Below, one piece after another: positions 52,376 through 63,755 of a stretch of 64,000 bases of DNA. The stretch covers positions 1,550,001 through 1,614,000 of the forward strand of contig LSRY02000016.1 in the NCBI GenBank assembly GCA_001643675.2. The letters run 5' to 3'. Each line of letters begins with the position of its first letter. Within the stretch, counting starts at the first letter, position 1. The translations under genes and the position numbers were made by a program. The notes beneath the pieces are model-generated. The model had not been told where the DNA came from. It saw only the letters and a program-made list of their open reading frames with translations, and did not search any database. This DNA is from Monocercomonoides exilis (Eukaryota; Preaxostyla; Oxymonadida; Polymastigidae).

Positions 52376-54234
52376 AGAAGGAGAAGGAGTAGAAGGAGAA
52401 GAAGGAGAAGAAAAAGAAATATTTGGTATCCTCAAAAAAAGACAAAGACGAAGACGAATATGAAAAAGATGATGATGATGATGAAAAGGAAGAAGATAAA
52501 GGAATTGGAAATGGTGGCATTTCATTGCAGAGAATGTGAGATCTTTAACACACAGAATACGGAAACAATGCAGCAGTAGCGATTGCGATATGTATCGCAC
52601 ATGCTCCCCAGCTGCTTCAAGTGTCGCAGTCCTCATCCACTGCCCGACATCATCCGTTTCAAATGCTGACTCTTTTGATGTCGCCACCTCCGACACATAA
52701 GAAGGGTTGATTGGAGGCGCTGATTATGAAGAAGGTGATGACTGTTCATCTTCTGCTGCCTTCCTTTCTTCGCGTCTCGGTCGCCTGAATGGTGAATAAG
52801 ACTGGAAAGATACTCCAAATGAGGTTGATAGCACAGATGAAGACTCAGAGAGAAGAAAATGATGAAATCGAGCGATTAGATGACTGATGTTCATTGATGG
52901 CCATGAAACGCTGATTGAGGTACCCCCATCATACCTACAGGAAGCTCCACCCGTAGCATGTAAATTCTTCATTTAGTCATTGCAAATGATTGAATTTTTA
53001 ACAGAGAGACTTGAAGGCTTCTTTCTATCAGTGCGCCCAACAGAAGAACAGAGATTGAACATACTGAAATGGATGTGAATAGTTGTTATTGTGAATTCTG
53101 AGAATGTCATTGTTATAAAGATCTCAAAAGTTGAACAACTCGAGAGATCAAATGTGCTCTTGGAGAAGATAGCATTGCTGCCAATGAAACATTTTGACAG
53201 AATCAGATGAGAAATGACGGGGGAAATGTGTTTTTCTTCTAATGACTGCTCTGTTCATTGTCAAAAACAGAAAGGAAGGATCAAAGAGTAATTAAAAAGA
53301 GATTTCCATCATTTTCGTCTGCCATTGGGATATGATGCGGCAGTCATTGAAGTCCAACGAAAAGTTTCTGGTTTGATCCAAGAAAAAAAAAGTGTATGTA
53401 AAAGGAAGTGTTCGGACAAAGAATCAGAATGTCTTTCGCTCTCTTCATTCCTATGGCACAGCATATGAATTCTCTGATTATTTCTTCTGAATTTTTTTGA
53501 AAATTGAAGAAAAGCGTAATTTGTTTGCTTTCTTCAATAATGCTGCTCATAAATGACTTGTTTGTGATATTTCTCATCTGATCGTAATTCAATCGAAATC
53601 AAATGTCTTTTTTATGTGAATAGAGATTGTTTAACCCCAAACAATAATCACGTTGTCATTCATAATCACTTTTCCACCAATCATTTGCCTTGCCATCCTT
53701 GACGTTGGAGATGGCCTTCAAGCATTTCCATTTTTCATAAATATATTGATGAAATCGTTTTGTAATTTCCTTCTTCTGTTGGACTGATTTTTGCTTTGTA
53801 TTGCAATTCTTTTTGATTTTTTGTTTAATAATTCCTTTCTCTTAAAGAATTGCATTCGCCTGATTCATTATATTCTTCTTTGATACTCCTTTAAAACATC
53901 GGGAAAAAAGCTCAACTCTGAAATCTGTAGAAATCCGATTCATGAAACTTAAAGCTCAAAATTTTAAATTTACTAAAAATCATTATTTTATGCTGGTTTG
54001 ATCAAAGAGATACAAATCATTTGTCTTTCTGCATTTTCCAGCCGAGTTCTTTGGCTTTGGAGAATATTCTATTTCTTTCAGTTTGTTTATAAAGGAAAGA
54101 AATTGTATTGAAATTGTAAGTGTTAATTTTGCAAGATAATCAGGCATGTTTGTGTTTTTCGATTGTTTATTTTACACAAAGTTTTGCACTCAATGGTAAC
54201 TATTTTTCAACAAACAGAATGACATTGCGCATCG
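52376..54234. other. No supported gene
   Basis: 52376-52980 has short minus-strand frames (for example DDVGQWMRTATLEAAGEHVR at about 52640), possibly decayed coding. 52980-54234 is AT-rich with nothing recognised. Confidence 0.4.
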
Positions 54235-55677
54235 ATGATAAGCATTTCGATGAGATTCAAGAGTTTCCCACAACAGAATAGTTTTTGGGTTTGTGTATTT
54301 CAAATTGTCTCAAAATCGCACAGCTTCACGTTTTTTATTGATGAAATTGAAGATATTTTTTCTGAGCTTGAACACTGCACTGAATGTGTACAGAAGCAGA
54401 AAATCAAAGAAATGAACGAAGCGATGGAAGAGATGAATGAAGATGAATTCTTATCTATTTTTGCGAAAGAGTTATTCGACAAAATTCACAAAATAATTGA
54501 AGAAGGCAAACTATCGATTGGAAACATCATTCCTCTGCTGAAGCATATTGGATATTGTGAAGCACTGAAAAGAATTTGGATCAGGGGTTTTGAAGAATCT
54601 TCGTTGAACAAAAGATTTGAGAGGATGATCATTGATGAAAATGAGAAGAAAAAAGATGAAAGGAACGTGAATTTTCAAGTTGATCTTAGTGAATGCTATC
54701 TTTTATTTCACAAAACTTTTTCAAAAGAACTATTATCGATTTGCATTCCATGTGTACTGAATGTTACTTCAAACAGAGATGAAGATGAGGAGATACAAAA
54801 AAAAGTGGAAATGGCTTTTCTGGCTTTGAGTCGCATTGATGAAATTTATGTATGAACAATTTTTTTTTGAAATAATTGATTTTTTTCTTCTCTTTTTTTA
54901 CAAGATATTGGATAAAGAACTGTATTTGGGTGCTATCAAAGAGATCATCCAATATCATCAGGAGCATCATAATCTCACTCGCCTTGCCTATCAGTCTGCT
55001 TGGCTGTTTTTAATAAACCGATTATTCACAGACAAACGTTTGGAAGATATGATTGTGAATGAACTGCATTTTGGAAGAGAGGCATCAAGAGAGCTGGAAG
55101 AGCTTTCAAAGTGTGTGGATTGGAAAAGAGAGAAAGCAGAGGAAGAAGAGGAAAGAGAAAAAGAAAGGAGGGAGGAGCATGTTATCTGGAGGTGGCAAGA
55201 TGCAATATACGATTTCTTATACTCGTGCAGGTTGTGGAATGAAGAACTTGTTGGACTTATCAACAGCTTTGCTCAGATGCTTAGAGCATCAAGACATAAT
55301 TACCCAGACGCAAGCCATCTTTGCATTTGTTCATTAAGAAGAGCAGTTGAAAATGAATGTGTGAAAATTGATACTTTTGCAAGGGAAGGAATCATAGTTC
55401 TGTTTTGGAGGAAATGAAACAACATTCTTTGAAAGATGATATTATGTTGAATCTCTTGGAATTCTTTTTGAGTATTTCAAGAAGATCTGATGAAAAGACA
55501 GATGGAGAAACAGACGAAACTGAACGAAAAGAGTTGAAAAGAAAGACATTTGAAAAGATGGAAGAAGAAGGATGCGAAGAACTCATCACAAGCCTTTATA
55601 GAGTAATTTCTTTTCTTAACAGAAAATATTGGTATTGTTTATCAACGAATATTTCTGGTTATTTTGTGGGTGTTTAA
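54235..55677 (+). pseudogene. HEAT-like repeat family protein (oxymonad type), one intron, one frameshift
   Basis: Exon 1 contains FSELEHCTECVQKQKIKEMN, IIPLLKHIGYCEALKRIWIR and SLNKRFERMIIDENEKKKDE, then LLSICIPCVLNV. A 55-bp intron (54850-54904: GTATGA...TTACAAG) joins EIY to ILDKELYLGAIKEIIQYHQE, then HHNLTRLAYQSAWLFLINRL. A Glu/Arg/Lys coiled segment follows (about 55130-55170), then RWQDAIYDFLYSCRLWNEEL and SLRRAVENECVKIDTFAREG. At about 55396 one base is missing: the frame reaches a TGA at 55416, while VLEEMKQHSLKDDIMLNLLE continues out of phase to LNRKYWYCLSTNISGYFVGV and TAA at 55675. I recall this as a large family in oxymonads; helical repeats suggest a scaffold, with no enzymatic motif. 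A 5' exon may be missing because the frame before FSELEHC is not convincing. Confidence 0.7.
54850..54904 (+). other. Intron, 55 bp
   Basis: Canonical GTATGA donor, T-rich tract and TTTTTTACAAG acceptor. Removal restores a continuous frame between EIY and ILDKELYLG. The second copy of the family (62.5-63.3 kb) has a possible intron in the corresponding place. Confidence 0.8.
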
Positions 55678-55753
55678 CCAAATTCTTTTCATTTGATTTT
55701 GCTCCTCAAAAATGTTTTTATCTTTTTCATTTTTTCACAAGAAGGGAGGTGTG

Positions 55754-55781
55754 GGGAGGGGGGGGGGGTTTGAAATGTGTA

Positions 55782-55830
<49 letters not shown>
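55754..55830. repeat. Poly(G)-rich stretch followed by 44-T run
   Basis: GGGAGGGGGGGGGG-type run at 55754-55768, then 44 consecutive T at 55787-55830, followed by CGCGCGGAGC, a rare GC-rich patch. No coding role. Confidence 0.85.
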
Positions 55831-56159
55831 CGCGCGGAGCCAGGTCGATAAAATGAAGTGACGCAATACACCAATAATTATAAAAGATCGAAACATTTTG
55901 TGCAAGATCAAAATTAATTATTCGAAATCGAAAAAAAGTGTATTCGGCATAAGCATAGAATAAGTATACCAATATTTTTGATTCTTTCAATCATTTTCAC
56001 AATCTATTGCTTATTAGGTTTAAGAACATTGTGTTCTCTGTCTGCGCTTTGCATCCTCGGGACAAAATAAAAAATATTATTTTTTCTTTAAATCACATAA
56101 AAAATAGTGTTTGATCACAAAATTTTTTGGATTAAAGATTTGATATCTTGGAAAAATCA

Positions 56160-57310
56160 TTCAAAAATGAATGCTATGCACTGTATAAGACATTTTCATC
56201 TGAAGAATCATCTTGGAAATGGATACTACAATATTTATCAAAAGTATTTGTAGTTCACCAATACTGCAAAAAAGTCTAATATATCTGTAAAGGAAGGGGA
56301 TATTCAAGAATACTGAAGTGCCCAAAGTGCAAGAAAAGTGTTTCCTGCTTTAAAAATACAACTCTGGAGTCTTCAAAATTGCCTATTTCCACTGTGATGA
56401 TGATTCTTTTGATGTTTTGGCTTGAAATCAAAGATTGGCAAATTGGCATGATGTTAAATGTGTCTCAAATGACTTTTGTGTAATGGACAAGTGTAGCAAG
56501 GTCGACAGCGTTAAATTACTTAAATTACAGAAATGAAAAAATTGGAGGGGTTGATAAAATAGAGGATATTGATGAAGCCGCATGGAGTAGACGGAAATAC
56601 AAAAAAGATTTTTACATCGACTATTAATTTTGAAAACATTAATATTAATTCATTTGCCTTGAATAAAACCATTTTTTGAATTAGGAAAGCTGAAAAAATA
56701 GATGTGGATATTTGAAGCGGTCGATCGAAAAGGTGAAGAAGAATTGGGGAAAATTTTTGTGGTCATTGTGCCTAATCGGAAAAAAGAGACACTAATCCCA
56801 ATAATAAAAAATTGAATTAAAGAAGGAACATCAATGATCAGCTACGAGTGGAAAGCTTTCACTTGCTTACAAAAAATGGGACACACCAACCAAACCGTCT
56901 GCCACAAACGTTATTACGTTGATCCAGTTTCAAAAGCCAATACGAACACTATTGAAGGAATGTGTGCACATTTGCGATCTTTTTTCCAAGATATGGAGTG
57001 AGTGAGTGGTTTATTCCTGGAATGCTTGCGACATTCATTGTGAAAAGATCAGGTTAAATTTCCTACGGAGAATTCATAGAAAAAGTTATCAATTTTCAAT
57101 CTGATGATAAATTTGAATTGGAAATTGACGATGATGAAGTTGGTGAAAACGAAGAAATTCCTGATATGAATGACGTTTTTGGAATTAGAGATGAAGAAGA
57201 TACTGAAGAATAACTTAAAAAATCAGAAAGCGAGGATTCAGATCATTTTGGAGCTGGAACAGGAGAAGATTCTTCGGAATTTGAATCATTAATAACATTT
57301 TTATTTGAAT
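56160..57310 (+). pseudogene. Merlin/ISXO2-like transposase, near full length but broken
   Basis: In order on the plus strand: ILKCPKCKKSVSCFKNTTLE (zinc-ribbon end and start of the linker, preceded by HQYCKKV), WLEIKDWQIGMMLNVS, then YLNYRNEKIGGVDKIEDIDE with AAWSRRKYKK (first catalytic Asp region, family motif EIDE...RRKY), an AT-rich interruption at about 56620-56700 that could be an intron, MWIFEAVDRKGEEELGKIFV, IVPNRKKETLIPII, SYEWKAFTCLQKMGHTNQTV (second catalytic Asp replaced by Tyr) and ANTNTIEGMCAHLRSFF (NTNxIEG). At least four stop codons interrupt it. An acidic C-terminal extension (IDDDEVGENEEIPDMNDVFG) follows to about 57210. Confidence 0.8.
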
Positions 57311-58133
57311 TTTTTTTGGAAAAAATTTTTGATTTTTTTTCACGCACATCACTTTTCGCAAGATGGTTCGCACTGAATATTAACAGAATCATCAAATGGA
57401 ACTTCCGTTCTTATTATTTAGTGAAAATTTTTCGTACGCATTTTGTATGCTTATGCCGTGTATTCATTCAAAATGAAAATTCCAGTGAAAACTTCTGAAT
57501 CTTATTCAAATATCCTTATTTCAATTGATCTAACCCACCAGTCTTTTCTAAGGTTTTTGATAAATTGTATTTTTTTGATATTGATTGTTGTTTTTGTATT
57601 AGGGTTAGCATTCAAAAAAACATTTGTTGGGACTTTATTAAGCTGCAGGGTTTGCATGGGATATTTCTTTTTTGGGTTTTGACAGAAATATCAGGTTTTT
57701 ATTTTCAATTTTTTATTAGGGTTAGGGTCAACAATAAAAGAAAAAATGAAAATAGAACCCTGAGGGAGAGTGTTAGTGGTCTTATGGTTTGTTGCGTTCC
57801 GACCATAGTGCTAGTGTCTGGATTCAATTTCTGCTAGACTCTATTTATTTTTAAGAAATTTTTTCACCGCATTTTTTGAACCAGCTCTCTTGAATCTTTC
57901 CAAATTCAAAAATAATTTTAAAATTAATATTGAAAATGAAATGAGTGCATTCAAAGATTTTAATTATCATTCATCTGAAACTGCTGTTTTTTTAATGATT
58001 TTAAATGATATTTATTGGTATCTTTCTTATGAAGAAGATTGAAAATGAATAATCTTATAAGTTTCAAATAAAATAAATGACATTTTTAACAACTCGTATT
58101 GAATAAATGAGATTTATATAAATATTTATTGAA
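57311..58133. other. AT-rich spacer
   Basis: Short Phe-rich frames only; no gene supported. Confidence 0.45.
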
Positions 58134-58360
<227 letters not shown>

Positions 58361-58860
58361 ATCGAATTTTCAATGAAATTCACAAATTCTTGTAATTAAC
58401 TGTCATTTATTCAACAAAATCAGTATTAGAATTTTGAAATTTTTAGTATATCCCATTTGAGCAATTGCGAACCATAAATCCCTGATTAAACATAAAAAAG
58501 TTATTTATTTTTAAAAACGTCAAATTGCACAGATCAATTACAAAAAGAATAACAACTAATGTGAATTTGGTGATAATATTTTTAATCAAATTCTTTTTAA
58601 CAAAAATTTCAGTTTGAATATTCGTGTTCAACTGTTTGAAAAAAATACTTGAAAAAACTTACTCATTTAACAAATGGCATTTGGCGGTGATTTTTTTTCC
58701 CAAAATATTTTATAAACTGATAATGATCTATTTTGATCAAATATCCGCTTCTGACCGTTAATAATTCTATTGTTCAAGAAATACAACGATTTCAAAAATA
58801 TCATTAGAACAAAAACTTCAATACGTAAAACTTACGTTTGAAGTTAGAAACGCCAATTCA

Positions 58861-60168
58861 TTGTTAGAAAGAATTATAGCTGCTCCTGATGCTTATCTAC
58901 AGAAGGTTTGTTTGAAATCAGTAGTGTTAAACATTACGACCCAAAAAATGATTAGCGCTGTCAGATGTTATTGCGCCAGACAAACTTGGAAAGAAATGGA
59001 AATTCACACAAGGGATTGTTTGCTTAACTTCGATGGCGAAGAAAATATGCTGAATAATGTTCATGTAAAATATCAACAACATGATGGAATAACAACACAA
59101 GAATTAAGTGAAATAGTTTTTTCGGAAATGCAAAGGCAAAATCTGAAATCATTAAGGATATCTCTGCACTCTTAACTTTGTCCTGCTATCAAGCATTTTG
59201 ATAAACAACTTGTGCCACCTTCTCCTGCATATGTGTCCATATTCATTTCGAAGCACAAGCTGAAAGTTCTCTCTCCCTCTAATTTTACTCCAGCCAAATA
59301 AATTCAGCATTCATGTCAAACATCAGAGCATGGTTCAATTTTGAGTTCAACAAGGATATCAAGCCATCTATCAACAAATTAAAAATATTTAACGCAGACG
59401 AATGGAACGCTGATTTTTGCTATTTCGAAATTAATTGTGCCAGCCAAAGCCAAAAGAGCATTTGCTTCCACAGAAGATTACTCAAATAATCATAAATCAA
59501 TAATGACCACCATTGGACCATCTTGCATAGCGCCTCCACCATTTATCTTCATTTCTGTCTTGAAAACGATTCATCCTGAACTTTTGGAGTACAAAAAAGC
59601 AGGTTCATGCGAAATCCACGTCAATGCATCTGAATGAATAGACAAAAATGCTTTCTACTGTTATGCTGTTCATTTTTGCTCATGGGTAACAATTTGCAGG
59701 TCGCTTGGAATTATTCCACACAATTCTCCAGTTTTTTTAATTTTTGATGACCATCCATCTCGTCTTTGCTCTTTTGCGTTGGTTTTATTTGCAAAGGATT
59801 TAATATTCGTTTTCACTCTGCCTGGTGATTTGACTCACATAATGCAACCTTTTGATATTGGAATTGCTTGTACTCTTCGAAACGCATTCTGAAAGCTGAT
59901 AAGGAGAAGAAAAATTAAATGGGTGGACGAGCACAACGATGGACGAAAAATGAAAGCCGCTGAAAGAATAAAAATAATCTTTGCGTGTGTTATTGAAGCA
60001 GAAAGAACTGCAACATCATTTCTGATCAAGGAGAACGCATTCAGGACAACAGGATTGTTCCCTGTCAATCCAGAAATCTTAATTTTAAATCCGTATGTTT
60101 CTGATGATACAGAAGACCCTAAGTATCCAGAAGGGATTTGGACAAGAGAATTTGAAGAATCTTTTTAA
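58861..60168 (+). pseudogene. pogo/Tigger-type (DDE_1) transposase relic
   Basis: First catalytic region at about 59380: LKIFNADEW (family pattern: x-N-x-DE-x). After a frameshift comes VPAKAKRAFASTEDYSNNHK, then SIMTTIGPSCIAPPPFIFIS. Second region: PVFLIFDDHPSRLCSFALVL, then LIFVFTLPGDLTHIMQPFDI and GIACTLRNAF (pattern: LxxDxHxSR ... LPxxxTHxxQPxD), followed by a basic helical tail and AFRTTGLFPVNPEI, the usual 'F..tGifPvNp.i' ending of the domain. From 59428 to 60168 a single frame is interrupted only by two TGA codons (59635, at a position where Trp is usual; 59890). The upstream part (58861-59175) is helical but has no recognisable HTH, and stops separate it from the catalytic part. Confidence 0.8.
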
Positions 60169-60239
60169 TGGTTTACAAGTCCAAGTTTTGTTTTTGCACT
60201 ACAAAAAAGAGAAATTGAAAAAAGAATAAAATAAATAAA

Positions 60240-60498
60240 TGGGAGATTATTTTTGAAATCATAACTTTATTTGGGAGTGCTGTTTTTTCAAAGGTTGTTA
60301 GTCTTTGGAAAGAAGTTTAGTATTCATATGCAAAATTCATCCCAGTTGTTTCTTAAACCAATATCTTTGCAAAAATGAAGATGAAGATGTCTTCAATATG
60401 CCATTTCATCTTTCAGTGTTAATTTGTTATTGTTCAATGAAATTCTTTTATTCGAAAATTTTGAAAGAAAAATTATGATTTAAAAAAATAATCAGCCA
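60240..60498. mobile_element. 259-bp MITE-like repeat, copy B
   Basis: Begins GGGAGATTATTTTTGAAATC (one base after 60240) and ends with the near reverse complement ATGATTTAAAAAAATAATCA plus GCC. Same length and end sequence as the copies at 18527 and 24330; the interior aligns loosely (GGGAGTGCTGTTTTTTCAAA against GGGGTGTTGATTTTTCAGAG). It sits 70 bp behind the pogo relic. A 19-A run follows at 60507-60525. Confidence 0.6.
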
Positions 60499-60506
60499 AA
60501 TATCAC

Positions 60507-60525
60507 AAAAAAAAAAAAAAAAAAA
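60507..60525. repeat. Poly(A) tract, 19 bp
   Basis: Immediately follows the MITE-like repeat. Confidence 0.85.
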
Positions 60526-62505
60526 GACGAATGAATAAGATCATTATGAATTATTGAATCGTTTTGAATAAAGAACACTACGCTGTTATTTTTTGTAGCC
60601 CTGGGTGACGTTGTGACTTCTGACGCAACTTATTCGATTTTTGATGGACGTGTCAGATTTTTCCACGTCACAAAAAAAGAAAAAAAGAAAAGAAAAGAAA
60701 AGAAAATTATTTATCAAAATTACCATTATTCAGTTATCACCAACGTGAAAGCGGAAATCGGATTTTTCATTCGTCACTGATGTCGCTGACGTCAATAATG
60801 TCACTTCAGGTCAATAATTCGAAAAAGTTGAAAGAATGAGCAAAAGAACAAAATGAACCCGTCAAAGAAAAAAAGTTTTGATTTTATTATTCTGAAAAAA
60901 CAACCATAAATTATCTTATTATTTTAGATTATTCAACTGTTATTATGAAAAAGGCTATGACAAGTCTGTAAAATCCACAAAATAATGCTATTTATCGTTT
61001 CTCACAATAACGTTATCATTGGAATTAGAATATTGTCTCGGTTTGAATTGCACATCAATTTTTTCAAGATTTTATAATCTTATTAGAAATAATTCATATC
61101 CAAAATGCTTATCAATCTTGTTTAGCGTATGTATATCACTCAACAAAATCAATAGAAAATATTGATCCATTTCAAATTACCCTGCATAACTACTGATAAA
61201 TATTTTTCATCAAAGGATTAGCAAGCTCAACACATTATGAAGTGATTATTACGGATTTGTTTATTATAATTAGAAAAATACGCACTGTGACTCAACAAGA
61301 AGTGATTGGAATTCTCAAATGCAGATACTCAGTATGCTCAGCATTGTTGTTTGTAAATCATTGATTTAGTGATTTGCACATAAGATTTAGAATTATTATA
61401 TGAAACAAATGATTCACATTCCATTCCCTAACATTTGAGATGTGTTAAATAAATGTGACAAAGCTAATGACAATTCCTTTTATCATCAGAATTATAACTT
61501 TCCTCTTCATTTATAGAACAAGGTTTTTCTAATTTGATAACTTTCAAAACTTCTTATCATTTATTAATATTTTTTGTGATTGGGTTTTATTCATCACCAA
61601 CTTCTCTCTTCTGAGGTTGTTTGAAATTGAGGTAATTGAAGCGAAATAAATGAGGAGGTTTGATGAATATAAACTTGAAAAAGAAATAGAGGAGATACAG
61701 CTTTGAACAACGAGAGGATGAAATTTTATTCACTTTTTTCATATAACTGATATTCATGGAAGTTTTTGGTAGAAGATTTTCGAAGAAGAATGGCTGAAAA
61801 TTGAATTACAAAAAAATTACCAATAATTTTCTATTCATATCATTTTTTAAAAACAAATTCTTGATTGAATATCATAGAAAAAGGCTTGTTAAAATTTCTT
61901 GTTTTCTATTTTGTGACATAAAAAAGTTTGAGTCTGAAATGAAAAATTTCTCTATTCATCACTCTTTCATAAAATGGTCAATTAAAATAAACAAAAAATC
62001 AAAACAATCAAAATTTTTCTGCAATTAATGAAGAATTACATGAAACAAAATGATTACACATTAATATTTTTCTTATTCCTTTTCAAATATTTCCTTTTAG
62101 CTTTTTCCATTTCATTATCTGTATTTTCATCCAATCTTTTAAAAAGTTTCAAAAAGAAATACAAACAATTCAATTCTTAAACGTGCCATTCAGTTATTAA
62201 GTGTTAATTACAGAAGTTTTTTTAAAAAAAAGTGTCGACCGCGCAACTTTCAAATTAGTCTTCAACTTCAATAGCACTGCTAACCACTGCATTTCTCAAG
62301 GAATAAATGAAAATTCAGTTAATTTCTCGGTGACAATTCTTCGCAAATAGAAAGACCTGAAAAACGCTGCAAATAAATCCAACTTATTATTCATTTGCAG
62401 TTTTCACTAAAACAGAAAATTTTTAAGTGTTCGGAGATATCTAACATAAGCTATTCCTTCGTTTGCTTCTTTTCTCTACCAACGAATACACTTTGTCAAT
62501 TCTTC

Positions 62506-62507
<2 letters not shown>
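60526..62507. other. AT-rich, no gene supported
   Basis: 60600-60840 has several TGACGT/ACGTCA words in both orientations. The remainder holds only short AT-driven frames (for example 61801-62028), none supportable. Confidence 0.5.

Positions 62508-62537
<30 letters not shown>
62508..62537. repeat. Poly(T) tract, 30 bp (poly(A) on minus strand)
   Basis: On the minus strand it directly follows the point where similarity of the HEAT-like pseudogene ends (NEVRFAKA, then a stop and A-run). Confidence 0.9.
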
Positions 62538-62540
<3 letters not shown>

Positions 62541-63261
62541 CTTTTGCAAAACGCACCTCATTCACAACAACACCTTCCAGCTATCTTTTCATGAAAAATC
62601 CGTCAGTCAAAAACTTCAAAACTGATTGATAAGCAAATTGTGCATTTTGTGATGCCATTGATAATATTCGATGATTTCAGTTTTTTCCTTCAAATGCACT
62701 TCCTGCGACACAGGTTTTTTTTAATGAGAAAAAAATTATTAAACTGAAATTTTTAACATAATAAAACACTTCATATCTCCTAATATAAGTCAAAGCCAGT
62801 AATGCCATTTTATCTTCTTTCTTTGCTTATTTGTTATCTTCCTTGCTTGATGCTGCTTTCATAAGATATGGAACGCAAATTGATAGCAATTCCGATGATG
62901 TGGAAAAGCTGATCAAAAGAAGGCATTCTCAAACATTAACAACAATCTTTTCATCCTTTTCTTCTTTTTTCTGATCTTCTTCAACAATCATCTTCTCAAA
63001 TCTTTTGTTCAACAGAGAATTACTTAAACGATATCTCCATATGCCTTTCATTTCAATCCAATATGCAATATGCTCAATAAACATTTGAGCATTTTCCTTT
63101 CGCATTTTCTTTTCTTCGATCATTTTGTCTCTTTCGTTGAAAAACTTCACTGAAAAAACGAATTTTAACTCTTCTTTATTCATTTCACTAATGAGTTTGC
63201 CAGTTTCTCCGATTTTCTTTTTCTGTTCACATTCATTGTAATGCTCCAGTTCAGTTAACAA
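62538..63261 (-). pseudogene. HEAT-like repeat family, second copy, 3'-truncated
   Basis: Reading down from 63261: MLTELEHYNECEQKKKIGET, ENAQMFIEHIAYWIEMKGIW and LLNKRFEKMIVEEDQKKEEK match exon 1 of the 54.2 kb copy (ELEHCTECVQKQKIKEMNEA and so on). The frame stops at 62929, then STSSELLSICVPYLMKAASS and KEDKMALLALTYIRRYE continue in another frame. A 67-bp gap (62769-62703) with GTG...CAG boundaries corresponds to the intron of the other copy, although the donor is weak. Exon 2 reads EVHLKEKTEIIEYY, then in a shifted frame QNAQFAYQSVLKFLTDGFFM and LEGVVVNEVRFAKA, matching LTRLAYQSAWLFLINRLFTD and IVNELHFGREA. Similarity ends exactly at the poly(A) run. Confidence 0.7.
62703..62769 (-). other. 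Probable intron remnant, 67 bp
   Basis: Same position as the 54850-54904 intron of the paralogue. Acceptor GTGTCGCAG is good; donor GTGTTT is non-consensus and may be mutated. Confidence 0.5.
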
Positions 63262-63692
63262 TTATTCAATAGATAATTAATAATAAAATGCAATTAACAG
63301 GAAATCAAACATATCGACATGGGCTGACTGAGATATTGTTTGATGGCATTCAATTTGTCCACTTTTTCAAAATTATCAAAGCAACGAAACTGCACAACGT
63401 TTGTTAATCTTATAGAGAAAACAAAAAGATGAAAAAATAATATTTTTAATGCGATTCAAACCAATAAAATTTATAACAATATCAATTTTCACACAATTCT
63501 GTTAAAAAATCTGTGTGCTTATCGGTATATATATAAAGAAACTCGTTTTATCACTTGAATCATGTTGTTATGGGATCTCATGATCAATTATTAAAAATCT
63601 CAAAAAGACATTATTTGAGAACATTTTTGTTGATATAATATTTTCATTTAGACCTGTGCGACACGACATGCAAATTTTTGTTGCTGTCGGTC

Positions 63693-63755
<63 letters not shown>

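Noticed and set aside
59600-59900. Alternative genetic code (TGA, or TAA/TAG, as sense)
   Set aside because: Two in-frame TGA occur in the pogo relic, but other broken genes (for example 12.9-13.1 kb) are hit by TAG, TGA and TAA alike, and the intact 1301-residue gene uses none internally and ends at TAA.
61801-62028. 75-codon ORF in AT-rich DNA
   Set aside because: Composition-driven Phe/Lys/Asn/Ile content, no motif, no paralogue.
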